Counted from the first letter of the stretch, positions 41,070-52,366 are shown. The stretch is DNA of 64,000 nt from Synchiropus splendidus (GCF_027744825.2 NC_071339.1:25483501-25547500); one strand, 5' to 3'. Notes: generated by a model from the letters alone, not told the origin. Made by a program: numbers and translations.

Positions 41070-43137
41070 TTAATCGTTTGTTTTGTTTTATTGCTGAATT
41101 CCTTAATTTACGCTTGTAAGCTAGTTAAAATGTTAAAGGAAAACTTATCAGCGAATTGTTCTTAAGTTATTGAAAACCAACTTAAATTATTGGGATGTTA
41201 AAAGTAACGGTTTAAGTAATTGCTATTGTTATTACTCAGGTTGTTGAGATAACCAGGGGATCACTTTAGGTGCGTTACTTTTAGCGGATTTGATTTCTAA
41301 AATTTCAATGTTAATTTAAAATTTGTTTGAATCAAATCTCAAATTGTTTAATTGTTTCTACTAATAACTCTTTAAGTTATTTAAGTGAGTAACAAGTTTT
41401 TTTTTTGTTTTTTTTTCAAATTCAATAGTTGGTTTGTCAACTTGGATGCAAGATTTAATTGTGTGGGCTATTTATGGACTGGTTGAATTATTTAATTAAT
41501 AAGTAATTATTAATTAAAAAGGCAAGGTTTGTTTCTATTGTCGATGTTTCTAATTGAGTAGTGAGGCAGCTATTCAATAAAAATATTCAAGTGTATCTGT
41601 GTATAAATTTGTAATCTTAATTCTTAATTAAAATTATTTTTATACACAAGTGGGGTTGGAATTACTAGGTTTGTAATTTTAAATCCAAACTGTAGTTTGA
41701 CTTTGGGTTGGTGACAACAGGTGAAGCGTGTAAGCTGGACAGGTAGAGAAAGACTGTGGAGCATGAATCTGCAAACACTGAAAAAAAAAAAAAAATAGAC
41801 AAAGCTTTTTTTTTTTTAAAACACACTGCACAATGGACAGGCAGCACCACAAGCATCAGCAATTTGCAGGATGGCAGAAAGCAAACAGCTAATTTGTGTG
41901 CAAAGCAAAACAAACAACACAAGCTAATCGTGGCAGATTAGCATTACCAGCTATTGCAGCTGCAGACTGTAACACCGCTAGTGGTGGCCTCGCAAGTAGC
42001 ACAGCACAAACAAGGCACGGAGGCCCCAACTGTCAACTTAAACAAGTTGGCACTGTAACAAAATAAGCCAAAGACTAAAGTTATCCAACCTCGGTACCTT
42101 AGCATCTGACGTGGTAACTAAACAATAGCTTTCACCGCAGTTAGGCTATCAGTAGAAGTGAGCATCACACGCCTTAGCATTAGCAACAACAAATAGCCTT
42201 CAACAGTGTTAAACCTATTGTCAATGGCAGGCTAGCTGTTAGCCGGCTAGCCTAGCAACAGTTGCTACACTGACGTCACTTCCTTTAATGAGGCGGGACT
42301 TCCTGTCCGCCCTCCAGTGGGGTACAATTACTACAGAGACGTGCGCTTCTTTCACTGGGAAGAAGAAGCTGCGACCACGCATGCGCGAAAGTCTTATGAG
42401 ATCAAAATCTCTGCTCTACACACAGCAATAAATAAGTGAATGAGGCGGGACTTTCTGTCCGCCCTCCAGTGAGGTGGAATGACTCCAGAGGAGCGCGCTT
42501 CTTTCACTGGGAAGAAGAAGCTGCGACCACGCATGCGCGAAAGTCTTATGAGATCAAAATCTCTGCTCTATGCACAGCAATACAAGAATAGGTCAATTAC
42601 GCTCACCACACCCAACACAAGCTCACGTCAATTGATCACTATTGTTCCCGTAGGCAGAAACTCGTGCGCCGGGCAAATGTAAGACTCCCGTCGTGTTGGA
42701 ACAACGTTTTAATAACTGGTTAGCTACGCCAATTATTAAAGTTGGAGTTGGACGTGAAGGTTCACTGTTGGTTAGACGCTCGTAACTCGGTCGTGAATTC
42801 CGTCCGCAGGCCTGATGAATTAATGCTCAGCGTTTGTCACTAGAGCAAACACATGTATATTCTCTCGATAAGACTTGTAGTCTTTTTTTTTTTTTTTTTT
42901 TCGAGGCAGTAGGTACCATCAAAGTAATTTCAGTGCTTTTGAAGCACAGACAAAGTGGTTTAAACGCGTTATTAATTTTGTTCTTATTTTTATTTATGTA
43001 TTTTTCTTAATAATGTCTCAGCGCAGGCTGGGCACACGCTTTGAAGAGAGTGAGAGGGAAGAAACGGGGTGAAGCAAGGGGGGGGAACACTCTACCTTTA
43101 TGGAATGGTTTACAATCAAAATTTAGCAATTAATCAG
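41070..43137 (-). other. Gypsy-B leader, about 2 kb, with a tandem duplication
   Basis: Between primer site and gag start. 42287-42438 and 42439-42582 are a ~152-bp tandem duplication, each copy with CCACGCATGCGCGAAAG and GAGGCGGGACTT. The remainder is AT-rich (41100-41700) with poly-A/T runs near 41775, 41810 and 42883. No gene supported. Confidence 0.65.
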
Positions 43138-43154
43138 CCTCACACGGGGCACCA
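43138..43154 (-). other. Gypsy-B primer-binding site
   Basis: On the minus strand TGGTGCCCCGTGTGAGG begins 7 nt after the 5' LTR end. The TGG start and position fit a tRNA 3'-end complement. I cannot assign the tRNA without a search. Confidence 0.6.
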
Positions 43155-43161
43155 ATAAGGC

Positions 43162-45253
43162 TGTAGTGAAAGTGAAGGATTGTCTGGTCACGGACGCCTG
43201 CGTCTGTGACGTGGATATTATGAAAAATAATATCTCCTCGAAAGTTTGGGGCACCACCTGAAATATAGTTTCCAGGAGACTATTTAGCTCTCTTGATTAA
43301 CACTTAATTAATTAATTAACCGTGGTAACTTAATTAACTATTAGCGTAATCAATCTATTTATCTGAAGTCACTACTCGTGATGTAATGTCCTTTACTGAT
43401 CAGAGGCTCTTAGATTGATTATAATACTCTCCAAAGTAATGTGATCAAGACCAACGTAATTTTATAGATTTATTTAGGAATAAAAGAACAGAAAGAAACA
43501 GGAAAGATGCAAAGGAGAATGAGATGATCCCGACAATATCGCGATGGAAGCGTAAACCAGTTATGAATCAATGTCAATACCGTATCAGACACGTGTGTAA
43601 CTGATGGGAAAGTTCAGACGTTGTAGTCTAACTGTCAACCTCAGGCAAGTAATAACATTACTAAACCCCAACACACCACTCTGTGCAGAGATGACAAGCA
43701 GCGGCTTACTTTGGCGATGAGTGGAGGGATGAATGGGATGGAGGGATGGATGAGAGGGTGATGAGTAGATGCAGAAGGTCGGTCAGGAGGTGAGGGAGGA
43801 GGCAGGCGGCTTTGGAAGGAGGCGTCCTGGTTCTCAGCGTGGTGGCTTGGAGGTGATGAGGACACGCAGCTTCAGGCGTCGATGGCACTCTCGGATCGTC
43901 TTCCGGACCGCCGTGGATCTTTCGTCGCAGACGGGGTGATCGTAGCTGGCAGAGAGCGGCGTAGGACCGAAGGCGTATCTTTCTCTCGTGCCAGGTGATT
44001 CACCGGTCTGAACAACCTTCTAGAGTGGTCGCCTTAATGACACACTCCAGGCAGCGGAAGGTTTTTGGAAGTTGGACTCGCGTGCTCGTCACGGCCGCCG
44101 GCTGTGATCACATGGTGTGACTGGGCCGTTCCTGAAGGAAGCTCTGGCTTGGCAGACCGCTGGAGGACGAGGGTGATGTGCAACTTTGAAAAAGTTCCTC
44201 AATCACTCTCACACTTGGATGGGCAGCGAGTGGAACGCTGGCACGGCTTCAAGGGTGGAGGAGAAGCAAGAGTCTTTGCAGGAAACTTGAGCAGGAACCG
44301 TCGAGGAAGTTGGTTGTAGTTGGTTGTAAGAGGTGAAGTATCCAGAGGAAGCGGCAGAAGGAGGGGAAAGAGGGCAACCGAGGGCAACAGAGGGACAGAG
44401 GGGAACAGAGCAGAGAGGGGAACAGAGGGCTGAACAGAGGGTCACAGAGGGCTGAACAGAGGGGAACAGAGCGCACAGAGGGCAGAACCTCTGTAGACTG
44501 GGTCTTTTGAACTCTCATGAAGAGTCTCCTTGTCCAGTTTTGATTGGTTGAAGGAGTTCCATCACCTATTGCTGATTGGACGAGGGTTTCCAAGCCTGGC
44601 CTTCCTCCTCCTCCTCCAACGGGGTCGTAAATTCCAGTCTTGAGATGGGAGATTTTGACCCCCCCCCGGTACCAGAGTTTTATTTGACAATAAAACATTA
44701 CCTGAGTTGTAAAGTTGCTCGCAATCTGTCAAAACTTTCCCATCTCAATTTAAGCATTCAGACGACACCAAACATGACCATTCTAGCACATTCTCCTCTA
44801 TAATGATCAATATAACAATTGACCATTCATGTCAAGTTTACCATCACATGTTCAGGGCATCTGGTTTGCTTGAACATCCTGTGGAAATCATGGGTTATTA
44901 TGGGAAACAAAGTCCTTTTTAAGAAATACACATTAAGACACATTCACATACAAGTCTGTCTTTGTTCATCTGGAACCTGGAGAAGGAGGAGCTGTGTGTG
45001 TCCCCCACCAAACAGGGTTCATGAGTTGGTCAGGTTTTTTTTTTCTCTTACGGCACAGCATCCTGGACTGTTGCTCTAGTCTCTCCCCCCTTTGACCATT
45101 CCAATGATTTATGGTCCTTATCGGAGGGTTCAGAAACCTCTGAGCTGCAACAGGCATGGTGGGCACCCAAGGAGATGTCTCCGAGTTGAAGTTACACATT
45201 CCAGAAAAGTCCACCAGGTCCATGCTTGAATCTCTGGAGAAGGAATCACTACA
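43162..45253 (-). repeat. Gypsy-B 5' LTR (2092 bp)
   Basis: Contains about 1 kb (43646-44650) not present in the other LTR. The extra part includes purine-rich tandem GGGAACAGAG-like repeats (about 44380-44490). Outside it the two LTRs are almost identical (few substitutions seen), so integration is recent relative to the decay of the surrounding genes. Confidence 0.9.
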
Positions 45254-45257
45254 GTGA

Positions 45258-48200
45258 TATAATAGCGATACAAACGTCCTATAACTTGTCATGTAACACA
45301 ATGTAGGAGGGACTGAACATTCATTGAATGAACATTCATTTATACTTGATGCTATCCCTAGTCAGACAGGTAGTGTAGAAATATCCAAAGTATGTCAACC
45401 CTTAATTTTATTTTATTTTACTTATTTTTTTGCCTTACCAGTGGCTTAAATGTGTATATTACAAGCCGTGCTTTTCACTGATTTAAATGTGTCTTTATTC
45501 TGTATTTTCAGGTGAAAACAGCCAAATGCGGGAGCAGTACGGTGCAACATGTTCGTTTTGTAGTGTGCATTTTGTGTTTAGCATTTTTTAAAAAGTAACT
45601 TGTGACTATTCAAAACCAGGCAACTAGTGTAGAAATAATTGAATGTTTTAACTCTTTAAAAGTTGCACCAAAGGATAAAAATAAATATCACAGTTGTTAG
45701 GTATTATCAGGATTAATCAACCAGTTATGCATGCATTACGCAATTACTCCAGCATCATATGTGGTATTTAGATCAGATCCAGAGACTAACCTGCTTCTAG
45801 CTGAGGTGAAACTATGAATGTACGAATTGAGAATTATAAAAAAAAAAGTAACCCGAGTCGAAATCGAAATGTGTTGAAATTAAATCTTTCCATTTTAAAA
45901 AAACTGTGTTTCTATTGTTCATTTTCACAAAATTTTAATGCTGAAGTAAAGCTTGTGAACAAATTCAGATATTGTATTTTCATATTTCTTCACAAGTTAC
46001 AGGTGTATTCTAAGTTTTTATTTATCAACTGTGTCTCAAATTTTAAAACTTTTTCAGTGTTTTTAAAAACAAACAACTGGCAATCATTAAACTGGTTGAC
46101 ATTGTAGGTTCGTGAACCTGTTTTTGTCTTGTCTGTTTTGTCTGTGTTCGCAAGTTACCATAAAAGAATAGTTTTGGTAGGCAAGCTGTTCATGTTATAA
46201 AATCTAATCGCAGCACTGAAGCCTGTAAGTACATTTTTCCTTCTAATTCAAACTTTTCTCCATCCATTAGATTCTCAAATATCTGTTTCACTGTTAAAAA
46301 CTCCTAATTGTCAGTACAAGAAATTGAATTGTTTGTAAAAACAACAAATTTCTTTCAGCAGTTTTCTTTCAGCACTCACTCACACACACACACACACACA
46401 CACTCGTGCATCAAATTTAAGACTTTCCATTCTCACTATAAGACAACAAGCCATTTTAGCATGTGCGAGCAGCATGTTCCCAATCTTCTTAATCTTTTCA
46501 TTCACCTGACACTGTCTGCTTACACAAATTGTACTAGTAATCCTGAACTAAAGCCTGACATTTTTGTACAACCATCTACGATATGGTAAATAAATGAATA
46601 TTATTAGAAATGTTATTAGAAACTAGATATAGTTTTATATAATTTTGACAAACTTTTTTCATTTGTTCAGCCATTTTTCAAATTTGAAAAAAAATAAAAG
46701 ATGTATAACTTTTGAGATGTCAAGAACTTTTTATTTTTGCATGAAATAGTATGAAATATAATTTTTTTTTTTTTTACAAGTAAAGCTTTTTACTACTCAC
46801 TGTCAATTCTAACTGACAAACAACAAATCACAGGGTTGACATTGTAGTTTCTGACATACTTTCAGTTTTTTCATTTTTAATCGTCCTAGACCTACATTTT
46901 CTTTACATATCTTCAAGCTAAAGAGTATATTATCTTTTATTTGTTTACATTCACAAGGTGTACGAATTGCGTGGAAGCATTTTTTTTTTTTTTACGTTAG
47001 TAGTCTCTCAATGAGGCGCTGAATCCTGCAGAAGGCTTTTATTCCTTTTTATGAACTTGCATCTACCTATCTATCCATCAGTCAGTTAAGTTTTAAAGTG
47101 TAACTGCATAAGACGGAATATGCACACAGAAAATATTAGAACAAATAAATACGAGAATATACTTCAAAGAACAACTCTGTTCATTGAGAAGGGAGAGAAT
47201 AGAAACTCCATAGAAAGAACATCTGAGAAAAACAACAACAACAACAACAAGAAAAACAATATAACAAAACTAACAAAGATTTTTGAAAGCAACAGTGTGA
47301 TTATATCTCATTTTTCACTCAAATTAAATTTTTAACTGAGTGAATGTCTGCAAACACATGAAAGCATGTTTGTGAACATGACAACGCTTGGTGATCCAAT
47401 ATCCAATGCTATGGGAAGATGTCCCGGATCATACTCGGTCTTCGTTCAACATATACAGCCAATGACTAGTTTCTCGCCCCTAAAATCAGCCTCGATGCAC
47501 TTTTTAAAAACGGTGGCAAAATTCGCTGTTCTGCCCATAAGAGGGGGAAAGTGATAGAATGAGATTAAGATTTGTCTTTTTTTTCTTGAACAATTACAGT
47601 AATTGTGTGTGTCATTCTCCCTTAAATCGGTTGCTATCATTTAGCGTAAATGTCGCGAGCCGCCCAAAATGTCGAGGGTGACCACGGTGATGAATACAAT
47701 CTTGAATCTTGAGCACAGAGTGCCCCTTGTTTGTCCCGCAGTGGGGAAATGTTGGATTTGTTGGATCTACGCATACGTAGGTAAATGCGGAATTGATGAA
47801 CATCTCATAAACATCTCATACGAGAACTTTAAACAGAAGGAAGGAACACATATTGGATATGAAGTTCTATGAAGCTTTTCCACTGGACCTTTGGAGTCAA
47901 AGCGTAGACTGACATTCATGTTTGCATGTTACTACAGTACTTTTTGGGTTTTATTTTGTAATTATGTATGTATTGTTTCTGTTGGTTGGGGAGAAACTCT
48001 TGAAAGTGCTGCAATTTCTGGCACCACGTTGAAATTCTCAAACGTTACTGTCAACGTTTGCGTCAAAAGGATACTTCTGCAAGGAATCTCAATTAATTCC
48101 AAAAGCAAACGGATACCTACAATATCCTTGAACAAAATCTGAAATTTTGAAAGAGTTAAATGTAATGCTGTTGTAATATATTCTCACTATGATGTGGTTT

Positions 48201-49020
48201 AAACATAAATGATGCAATAGTTATCTCCTGCAAAAGATAATGATGATGATGATAAAAGTTGAAAATTAAAAGTTGAATGCAGGCAAATATTTATGTTGAA
48301 TGTTTGTGAGTAGCTTGTAAAATCTTCGATGTATGACTTCATTTTACCCTTTCCTCACTAATAGCCATCACAAATTGGCGACCTCCATCTTGATCTGAGA
48401 TGCACCCTCCTCCTATGAAAACCTGGCCATCAATTCAGACATATGTGACTCTGCTTGTCTGCCTGTGTAGCAGTCTCTAAACCATACATCATGGCAGGTC
48501 CTTTGTATTGTATTGTTTGTAAAGAACAAGTACAACAATACGTGGTATCCTCAGTTTAGACAGAACGTGGGTGATTCAACAAGTTACACATGTTCAATGG
48601 TGCTCATTCAGAGAACCAATGATTGAGACCTAACAGATATTTCTTGTTGATGCCAGTGAGGAGAGAGTGACTGTACGTCTCGCAGAAGAATATAAACGCA
48701 TTAATTGATAATCTGAGGATCAAAAAACTTGAACAATGACCCATCTTTCAGGATGGCCTCAAATTTTCATCCACGATCTAACAGTCATGTGTAAAGGGTT
48801 CCCGGGTTGTTTGTGGTGACATTGGATGACTTGTTTTGACATAATTCACCTGATGGGCTGCCTGAGACCCGTCAACACAGCATTGTCAGGGATAAAAAGA
48901 ACATCACTTTAAAAAACAGATCAGTTACTAAAAAAACTCTGGGTCGTGTACACTAAGAGGCGATTGTTTTCAGACGCACAACCAAACCTTTTGGGTTCTG
49001 AGTTTTGAGTGGATGAGGGG
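45258..49020. other. Maverick middle region, AT-rich, no recognised gene
   Basis: In intact Mavericks a B-family polymerase is expected; I see no DxxSLYPS- or DTDS-like motif in any frame. Small frames (45814-46107, 47366-47554, 47669-47872, 47891-48142) have biased AT-rich composition and no recognisable domain. (CA)n lies at about 46380-46402, poly-T near 46760 and 46980. A TATA-like GATAAAAAG at about 48892 lies ~130 bp upstream of the ATPase. Confidence 0.55.
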
Positions 49021-49025
49021 TCATT

Positions 49026-49702
49026 ATGGAAGAAATTCATTTCGATCCTCGTTTGAAAACACCATTTTCATGTCTAGTGGTGGGACCATCAGGGTCAGGA
49101 AAGACCCATTTTGTAAAATGTATACTTGAAAATTGTGAACATGTTATGGATGATGCCAATGTAAATATTGTATGGATTTATACTTCTTTTCAACCGATGT
49201 ACAGTGAATTGCAAAAGATGAATAAAAATATCAAATTCATTGAAGGTTTACCTGAATCTTTTGAAAATGAAGATGTATTTCCTTCTGATAGAAAACATTT
49301 GATTATTCTTGACGATGTTTTTTGTTGATTTTTGAAGCTTCTGAAAACCCTGAGGTTGTTCGCATTTTTACACAGTACAGACATCATAAAAATATGAGTG
49401 TTATAATGCTGACGCAAAACTCATTTCATCGTGGTAAATATAGTCGCAGTATTAGTCTGAATAGCAATTACTTTGTACTGTTTAAGAATCCTCGCGATAA
49501 AATGCAGGTAAAAGTTCTTGCTCAACAGGTTTACCCGTCTCAGAGAGCTTTCTTTCTAGAAAGCTTTGAAGATGCTACAGCTGACGCACACGGGTACTTA
49601 ATTGTTGATCTAACACCCTCATGTCCAGAACGCTACAGACTAAGGACCGGGATACTTCCTCATCAACGTCACACGGTGTACATACCAAAAACGTCTGCTT
49701 AA
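49026..49702 (+). pseudogene. Maverick genome-packaging ATPase (FtsK/HerA, A32-like), one frameshift
   Basis: 49026-49328 contains Walker A GPSGSGKTH (near residue 22) and Walker B HLIILDD (near residue 95). The second half, 49322-49702, begins LIFEASENPEVVRIFTQ and has VIMLTQNSFH (sensor-like TQN) and KNPRDKMQVKVLAQQVYP, as in Polinton/adintovirus ATPases. The two halves differ by -1 frame, and the change falls in a run of six T at 49317-49323, consistent with loss of one T. Combined size about 225 aa is normal. The family motor pumps DNA into preformed capsids. First gene of a plus-strand trio. Confidence 0.9.
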
Positions 49703-49705
49703 GTT

Positions 49706-50047
49706 ATGTCAGCGCGTACAAAAAGAAACACGGGTTTACTTAAGGAACTATACCATGCTCCGTCAAAGAAACGTAAAGACATTTTGATGCGTAGTTCTCG
49801 GGACTTTATTCAAGCTCTCGGTGAGATCGCCCTGAATGTTTTGAAGGGGAATGTACCATTGTCACAGGCTCAGTTCAAAAAACTGAAAAAACAGAAGAAA
49901 AACATCAGACTCTTGGCTAATAAAAAGGCGTGCATGAAGCGTAAACGAAGGATTCTTAAAAAGCAATCGGGAGGATTCATTTTGCCATTGCTAGCGGCTG
50001 CCGTTCCGATCATTGGAAATCTAATAGGAGGACTTGTAAAGAAGTAA
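49706..50047 (+). CDS. pX-like basic core/minor capsid protein
   Basis: 113 aa, very Lys/Arg-rich (KKRKD, KKLKKQKKN, KKACMKRKRRILKK) with a C-terminal hydrophobic segment GGFILPLLAAAVPIIGNLIGG. Related short proteins next to the ATPase of Mavericks and adintoviruses have been likened to adenovirus pX/core or membrane-active proteins. It starts 3 nt after the ATPase stop, so it is probably co-transcribed. The KKQSGG|F sequence before the hydrophobic tail resembles, imperfectly, an adenain-type site. Open, no damage seen. Confidence 0.7.
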   Translation: MSARTKRNTGLLKELYHAPSKKRKDILMRSSRDFIQALGEIALNVLKGNVPLSQAQFKKLKKQKKNIRLLANKKACMKRKRRILKKQSGGFILPLLAAAVPIIGNLIGGLVKK

Positions 50048-50053
50048 AACACC

Positions 50054-50812
50054 ATGAAGACTGTCCAGAAAATGTATCTCGTCTCTCCTCAGCAAATTAA
50101 CCAGTTATCACGTCCAACCTCCGACATCCGTGAAACTGCCGAAGATGAATTAAATGACAAGATGAGGTCCATTCTAAATGATTCTCAGTTAAACCTGTAT
50201 GAGAAGATTAAAAAGTACGATGCTCTATTGCAAAGATATTTAACCTTTGCAAAACAGGATCAGAGAGACCAAAGGAGAGTAACTCCGACTTTACAACGAG
50301 ACGGAGTCAGCGATCATCCACACGACTCTGACAGTCGTGTCGAAAGTGTTCTAAAAACACCCTCTGTAACAGATGACTTGGGTAAGGATATTCTAAATAG
50401 CCTTCCGGCAAAAGCTCGAAGAAATGCTGAATACATTATCCAGAGGATATCCAAAAACGGTGATGGTTGGAATATGAATGGCGAATTTATGTATGAAGGA
50501 AATGCTGTAAAAGGCTCTCATGTGATTGATTTATTCAAGTACCTTTCCCTACCGTATAAGAAAACAAGTTCTTCATTACCTGAGGGATGGTCCGAGTTTC
50601 TCGTCACATTATTAAAGCTAAACATCCCTCTCACACTGCTGTCCAATCCTGAAGCGAGGGCTCAATATCAGAGACTTAAATCGAATTCTATCTCGCGAAA
50701 GAAAAGTATAGCTGAGAGCTGGTCTCCCGACCCAAAGGATCCTAAAGCGACACCTCGACGACGCTTGACGCGTGTAGTGACCAAAGGGAAGAAATTGTCT
50801 CTAACACCTTGA
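50054..50812 (+). CDS. Conserved Maverick protein of unknown function (252 aa)
   Basis: Starts 6 nt after the pX-like stop. Features: N-terminal charged helix region with YEKIKKYDALLQRYLTFAKQ (about 50-70), a central disordered stretch, a conserved-looking domain KARRNAEYIIQRI..GEFMYEGNAVKGSHVIDLFKYL and PEGWSEFLVTLLKLNIPLTLL (about 118-205), and a basic tail. I recognise this type from many invertebrate and fish Maverick neighbourhoods but know of no assigned role. Fully open. An AATAAA lies about 48 nt after its stop. Confidence 0.65.
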   Translation: MKTVQKMYLVSPQQINQLSRPTSDIRETAEDELNDKMRSILNDSQLNLYEKIKKYDALLQRYLTFAKQDQRDQRRVTPTLQRDGVSDHPHDSDSRVESVLKTPSVTDDLGKDILNSLPAKARRNAEYIIQRISKNGDGWNMNGEFMYEGNAVKGSHVIDLFKYLSLPYKKTSSSLPEGWSEFLVTLLKLNIPLTLLSNPEARAQYQRLKSNSISRKKSIAESWSPDPKDPKATPRRRLTRVVTKGKKLSLTP

Positions 50813-50858
50813 TGGGTTTCCTGAATAATTGTCTTGTACACGGTTATTGTCATTTCAT

Positions 50859-50876
50859 CAATAAAATGTTTTATTG
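50859..50876. terminator. Symmetric bidirectional polyadenylation signal
   Basis: An 18-bp palindrome, CAATAAAA-TG-TTTTATTG, gives AATAAA on the plus strand (50860-50865) and on the minus strand (50875-50870), exactly between the convergent plus trio and minus capsid genes. Confidence 0.8.
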
Positions 50877-50898
50877 AATTATTATGTGATCTGATAAA

Positions 50899-51060
50899 CC
50901 AGTGCTCTCCTGGTTTATGTGCCGGATGTGTGTTGACGACGAAATATGCAGGCGGTCTGAGGGGTTGAGTGAATTGAGGCAACTCATCCGACGGCCATAC
51001 ACCGTAAAATGTGTCGCCCAAGAGACCTCTCAGCAGCCTCTGTAACTGGAGACTATCCAT
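50899..51060 (-). pseudogene. Adenain-like cysteine protease (PRO), C-terminally truncated
   Basis: Starts at an ATG 8 nt after the capsid-gene stop. Residues 17-29 (TFYGVWPSDELPQ) and 37-54 (PPAYFVVNTHPAHKPGEHW) match the N-terminal third of adenovirus-type proteases, with the catalytic His in G-x-H-W (His53). The expected downstream Asp/Glu and Cys are absent: after Trp54 the frame runs into the polyadenylation palindrome and unrelated sequence. Intact relatives are around 200 aa. The protease would mature capsid proteins; this copy lacks its nucleophile. Confidence 0.78.
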
Positions 51061-51068
51061 AACTTTTT

Positions 51069-52366
51069 TTAATAATAGTCCACCAGCACTTGTCTTTTTG
51101 CATCAATCTCCAGAATGGAATCGTAACAAGCGTACACAATCAGTGTTACGGTGTTCGGTAAGGGTACTCTGAATCTCATCTCCAGTCTTAAATTCCCTTT
51201 TGAGACAGGGGAGAGAGCGTCGTTGTCGTCGGCTGGATTGAGATTAAACGCAAACAATGAATAACCGCCTTAAAACCTTCGCGGTCAATGCTTAGCGGTA
51301 GATCCTTCAATTGTCTTCCTGTAGCTAGAATCATGTTATAAAACTCTCTGACCGCCATACTGTTATTAAACTGAGGTTGAAAAGCTTTAGCGGGGATCTG
51401 TCGGCCGTCCTGACAGAGGGCGAGATATTCGGTGTTGTAATGATGAAAATTGAACGGGGAGAGATCTCTCCTACCGGTAAATGCCTCATGATGCACCATC
51501 CCTAAAACCACGTATTTAGGTATTGAACCCAGAAATAAATTCTCCTGGGTACATATTCTTGAGTTTTCAGGAATGGAGTATGTTTTTACGTTGACTCGTG
51601 AGAGGGGGTAGAGAGCATTTCCTTTTAACAAACCCGCTGCATGACCTATTCTCACAGCTGGCGAAACAGTGACTTTCTTCACAAACAGAGAGGTGCCGAG
51701 GATTTTCAGACGAAAGGTGGAGTCGCGGGGTCCGGTCAGGCAGAAGGCATCGTTCGCCCTGGTGAGTTTAATTCTTAAATCGACCGAGTTTAATAACAGT
51801 CTCTCGCAGAAAAATATGTCGCTGTGGAGAGGACCGAGAAGGTGTACTTCTCTGGATCTGCTCGTGAACTCTGCCCCTTTATTAAGGCCTGCGTTGGGTC
51901 CGTTTACAGTGACGATCGAGTCAACTGACCCGGGTAAAAAAGACCGGCGCTAAACTGTGTTTTTAAGAGTGTCGCCGGAAAAGTTGAGAAGTGTTTCAAT
52001 CATAGCTCTGTACGGGTGAGTGGAACTGGACTGCGAAATCATCCGATCCCCCAGAACCACATCGCACTGATCAAAGATTGTGTTTAGAGGATAATTGATG
52101 AGACCGACTGCTGCGTCGTTAGCCAGCGGTGTGCCATCGGCGTTAGTAATTCTTGCACGCACGTGTAGAAGGGTGTCGTTTAGGTCTAGATACTTTTCGC
52201 TGTCTCCCGGTATAAAAAACTCAATCGGTCCTCCTTCGCGGATAGCGGCTACTGGAGCAATTTCAGTGTAAATTTTGTCCTCGATGGAAAGCTGAGTCAC
52301 CGGCGCCGTGAATAAATCCAGTTCTGCTAATGTGCATTCAGCAGATTTCTGGTGTAGGAGCGCCAT
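51069..52366 (-). pseudogene. Major capsid protein (double jelly roll), one stop and one frameshift
   Basis: Starts at ATG 52366. N-terminal block: VTQLSIEDKIYTEIAPVAAI..GPIEFFIPG, YLDLNDTLLHVRARI, NYPLNTIFDQCDVVLGDRMIS, HPYRAMIETLLNF, the typical start of Polinton capsid proteins. An amber codon at 51952-51950 interrupts the frame, which stays open to 51188 and includes GMVHHEAFTGRRDLSPFNFHH and VREFYNMILATG. A one-base shift near 51265 moves to MFAFNLNP..KGNLRLEMRF..VTLIVYACYDSILEID, the conserved C-terminus, ending at 51069. Total about 432 codons. It would form the hexon-like shell; it cannot be made intact from this copy. Confidence 0.9.

Larger units (their letters stand above)
35026..45257 (-). 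mobile_element. Gypsy-B: LTR retrotransposon inserted in the Maverick
   Basis: LTRs start TGTAGTGAAAG and end AATCACTACA, at 35030-36112 and 43162-45253; the target duplication is GTGA (35026-35029 and 45254-45257). Transcription is on the minus strand: 5' LTR on the right, primer site, about 2 kb leader, gag-pro-(RNase H)-integrase ORF, a 1.3-kb remnant, polypurine tract, 3' LTR. RT is deleted and the integrase core is truncated, so the copy is non-autonomous. It is the youngest layer of the nest. Confidence 0.93.

Noticed and set aside
47366..48142. Small plus-strand frames as Maverick accessory genes
   Set aside because: No domain, no promoter spacing and AT-driven composition; not distinguishable from chance.
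50668..50898. C-terminal 77 codons of the frame containing the protease
   Set aside because: After the G-x-H-W motif the frame runs antisense through the 3' end of the 252-aa gene and shows no protease residues.
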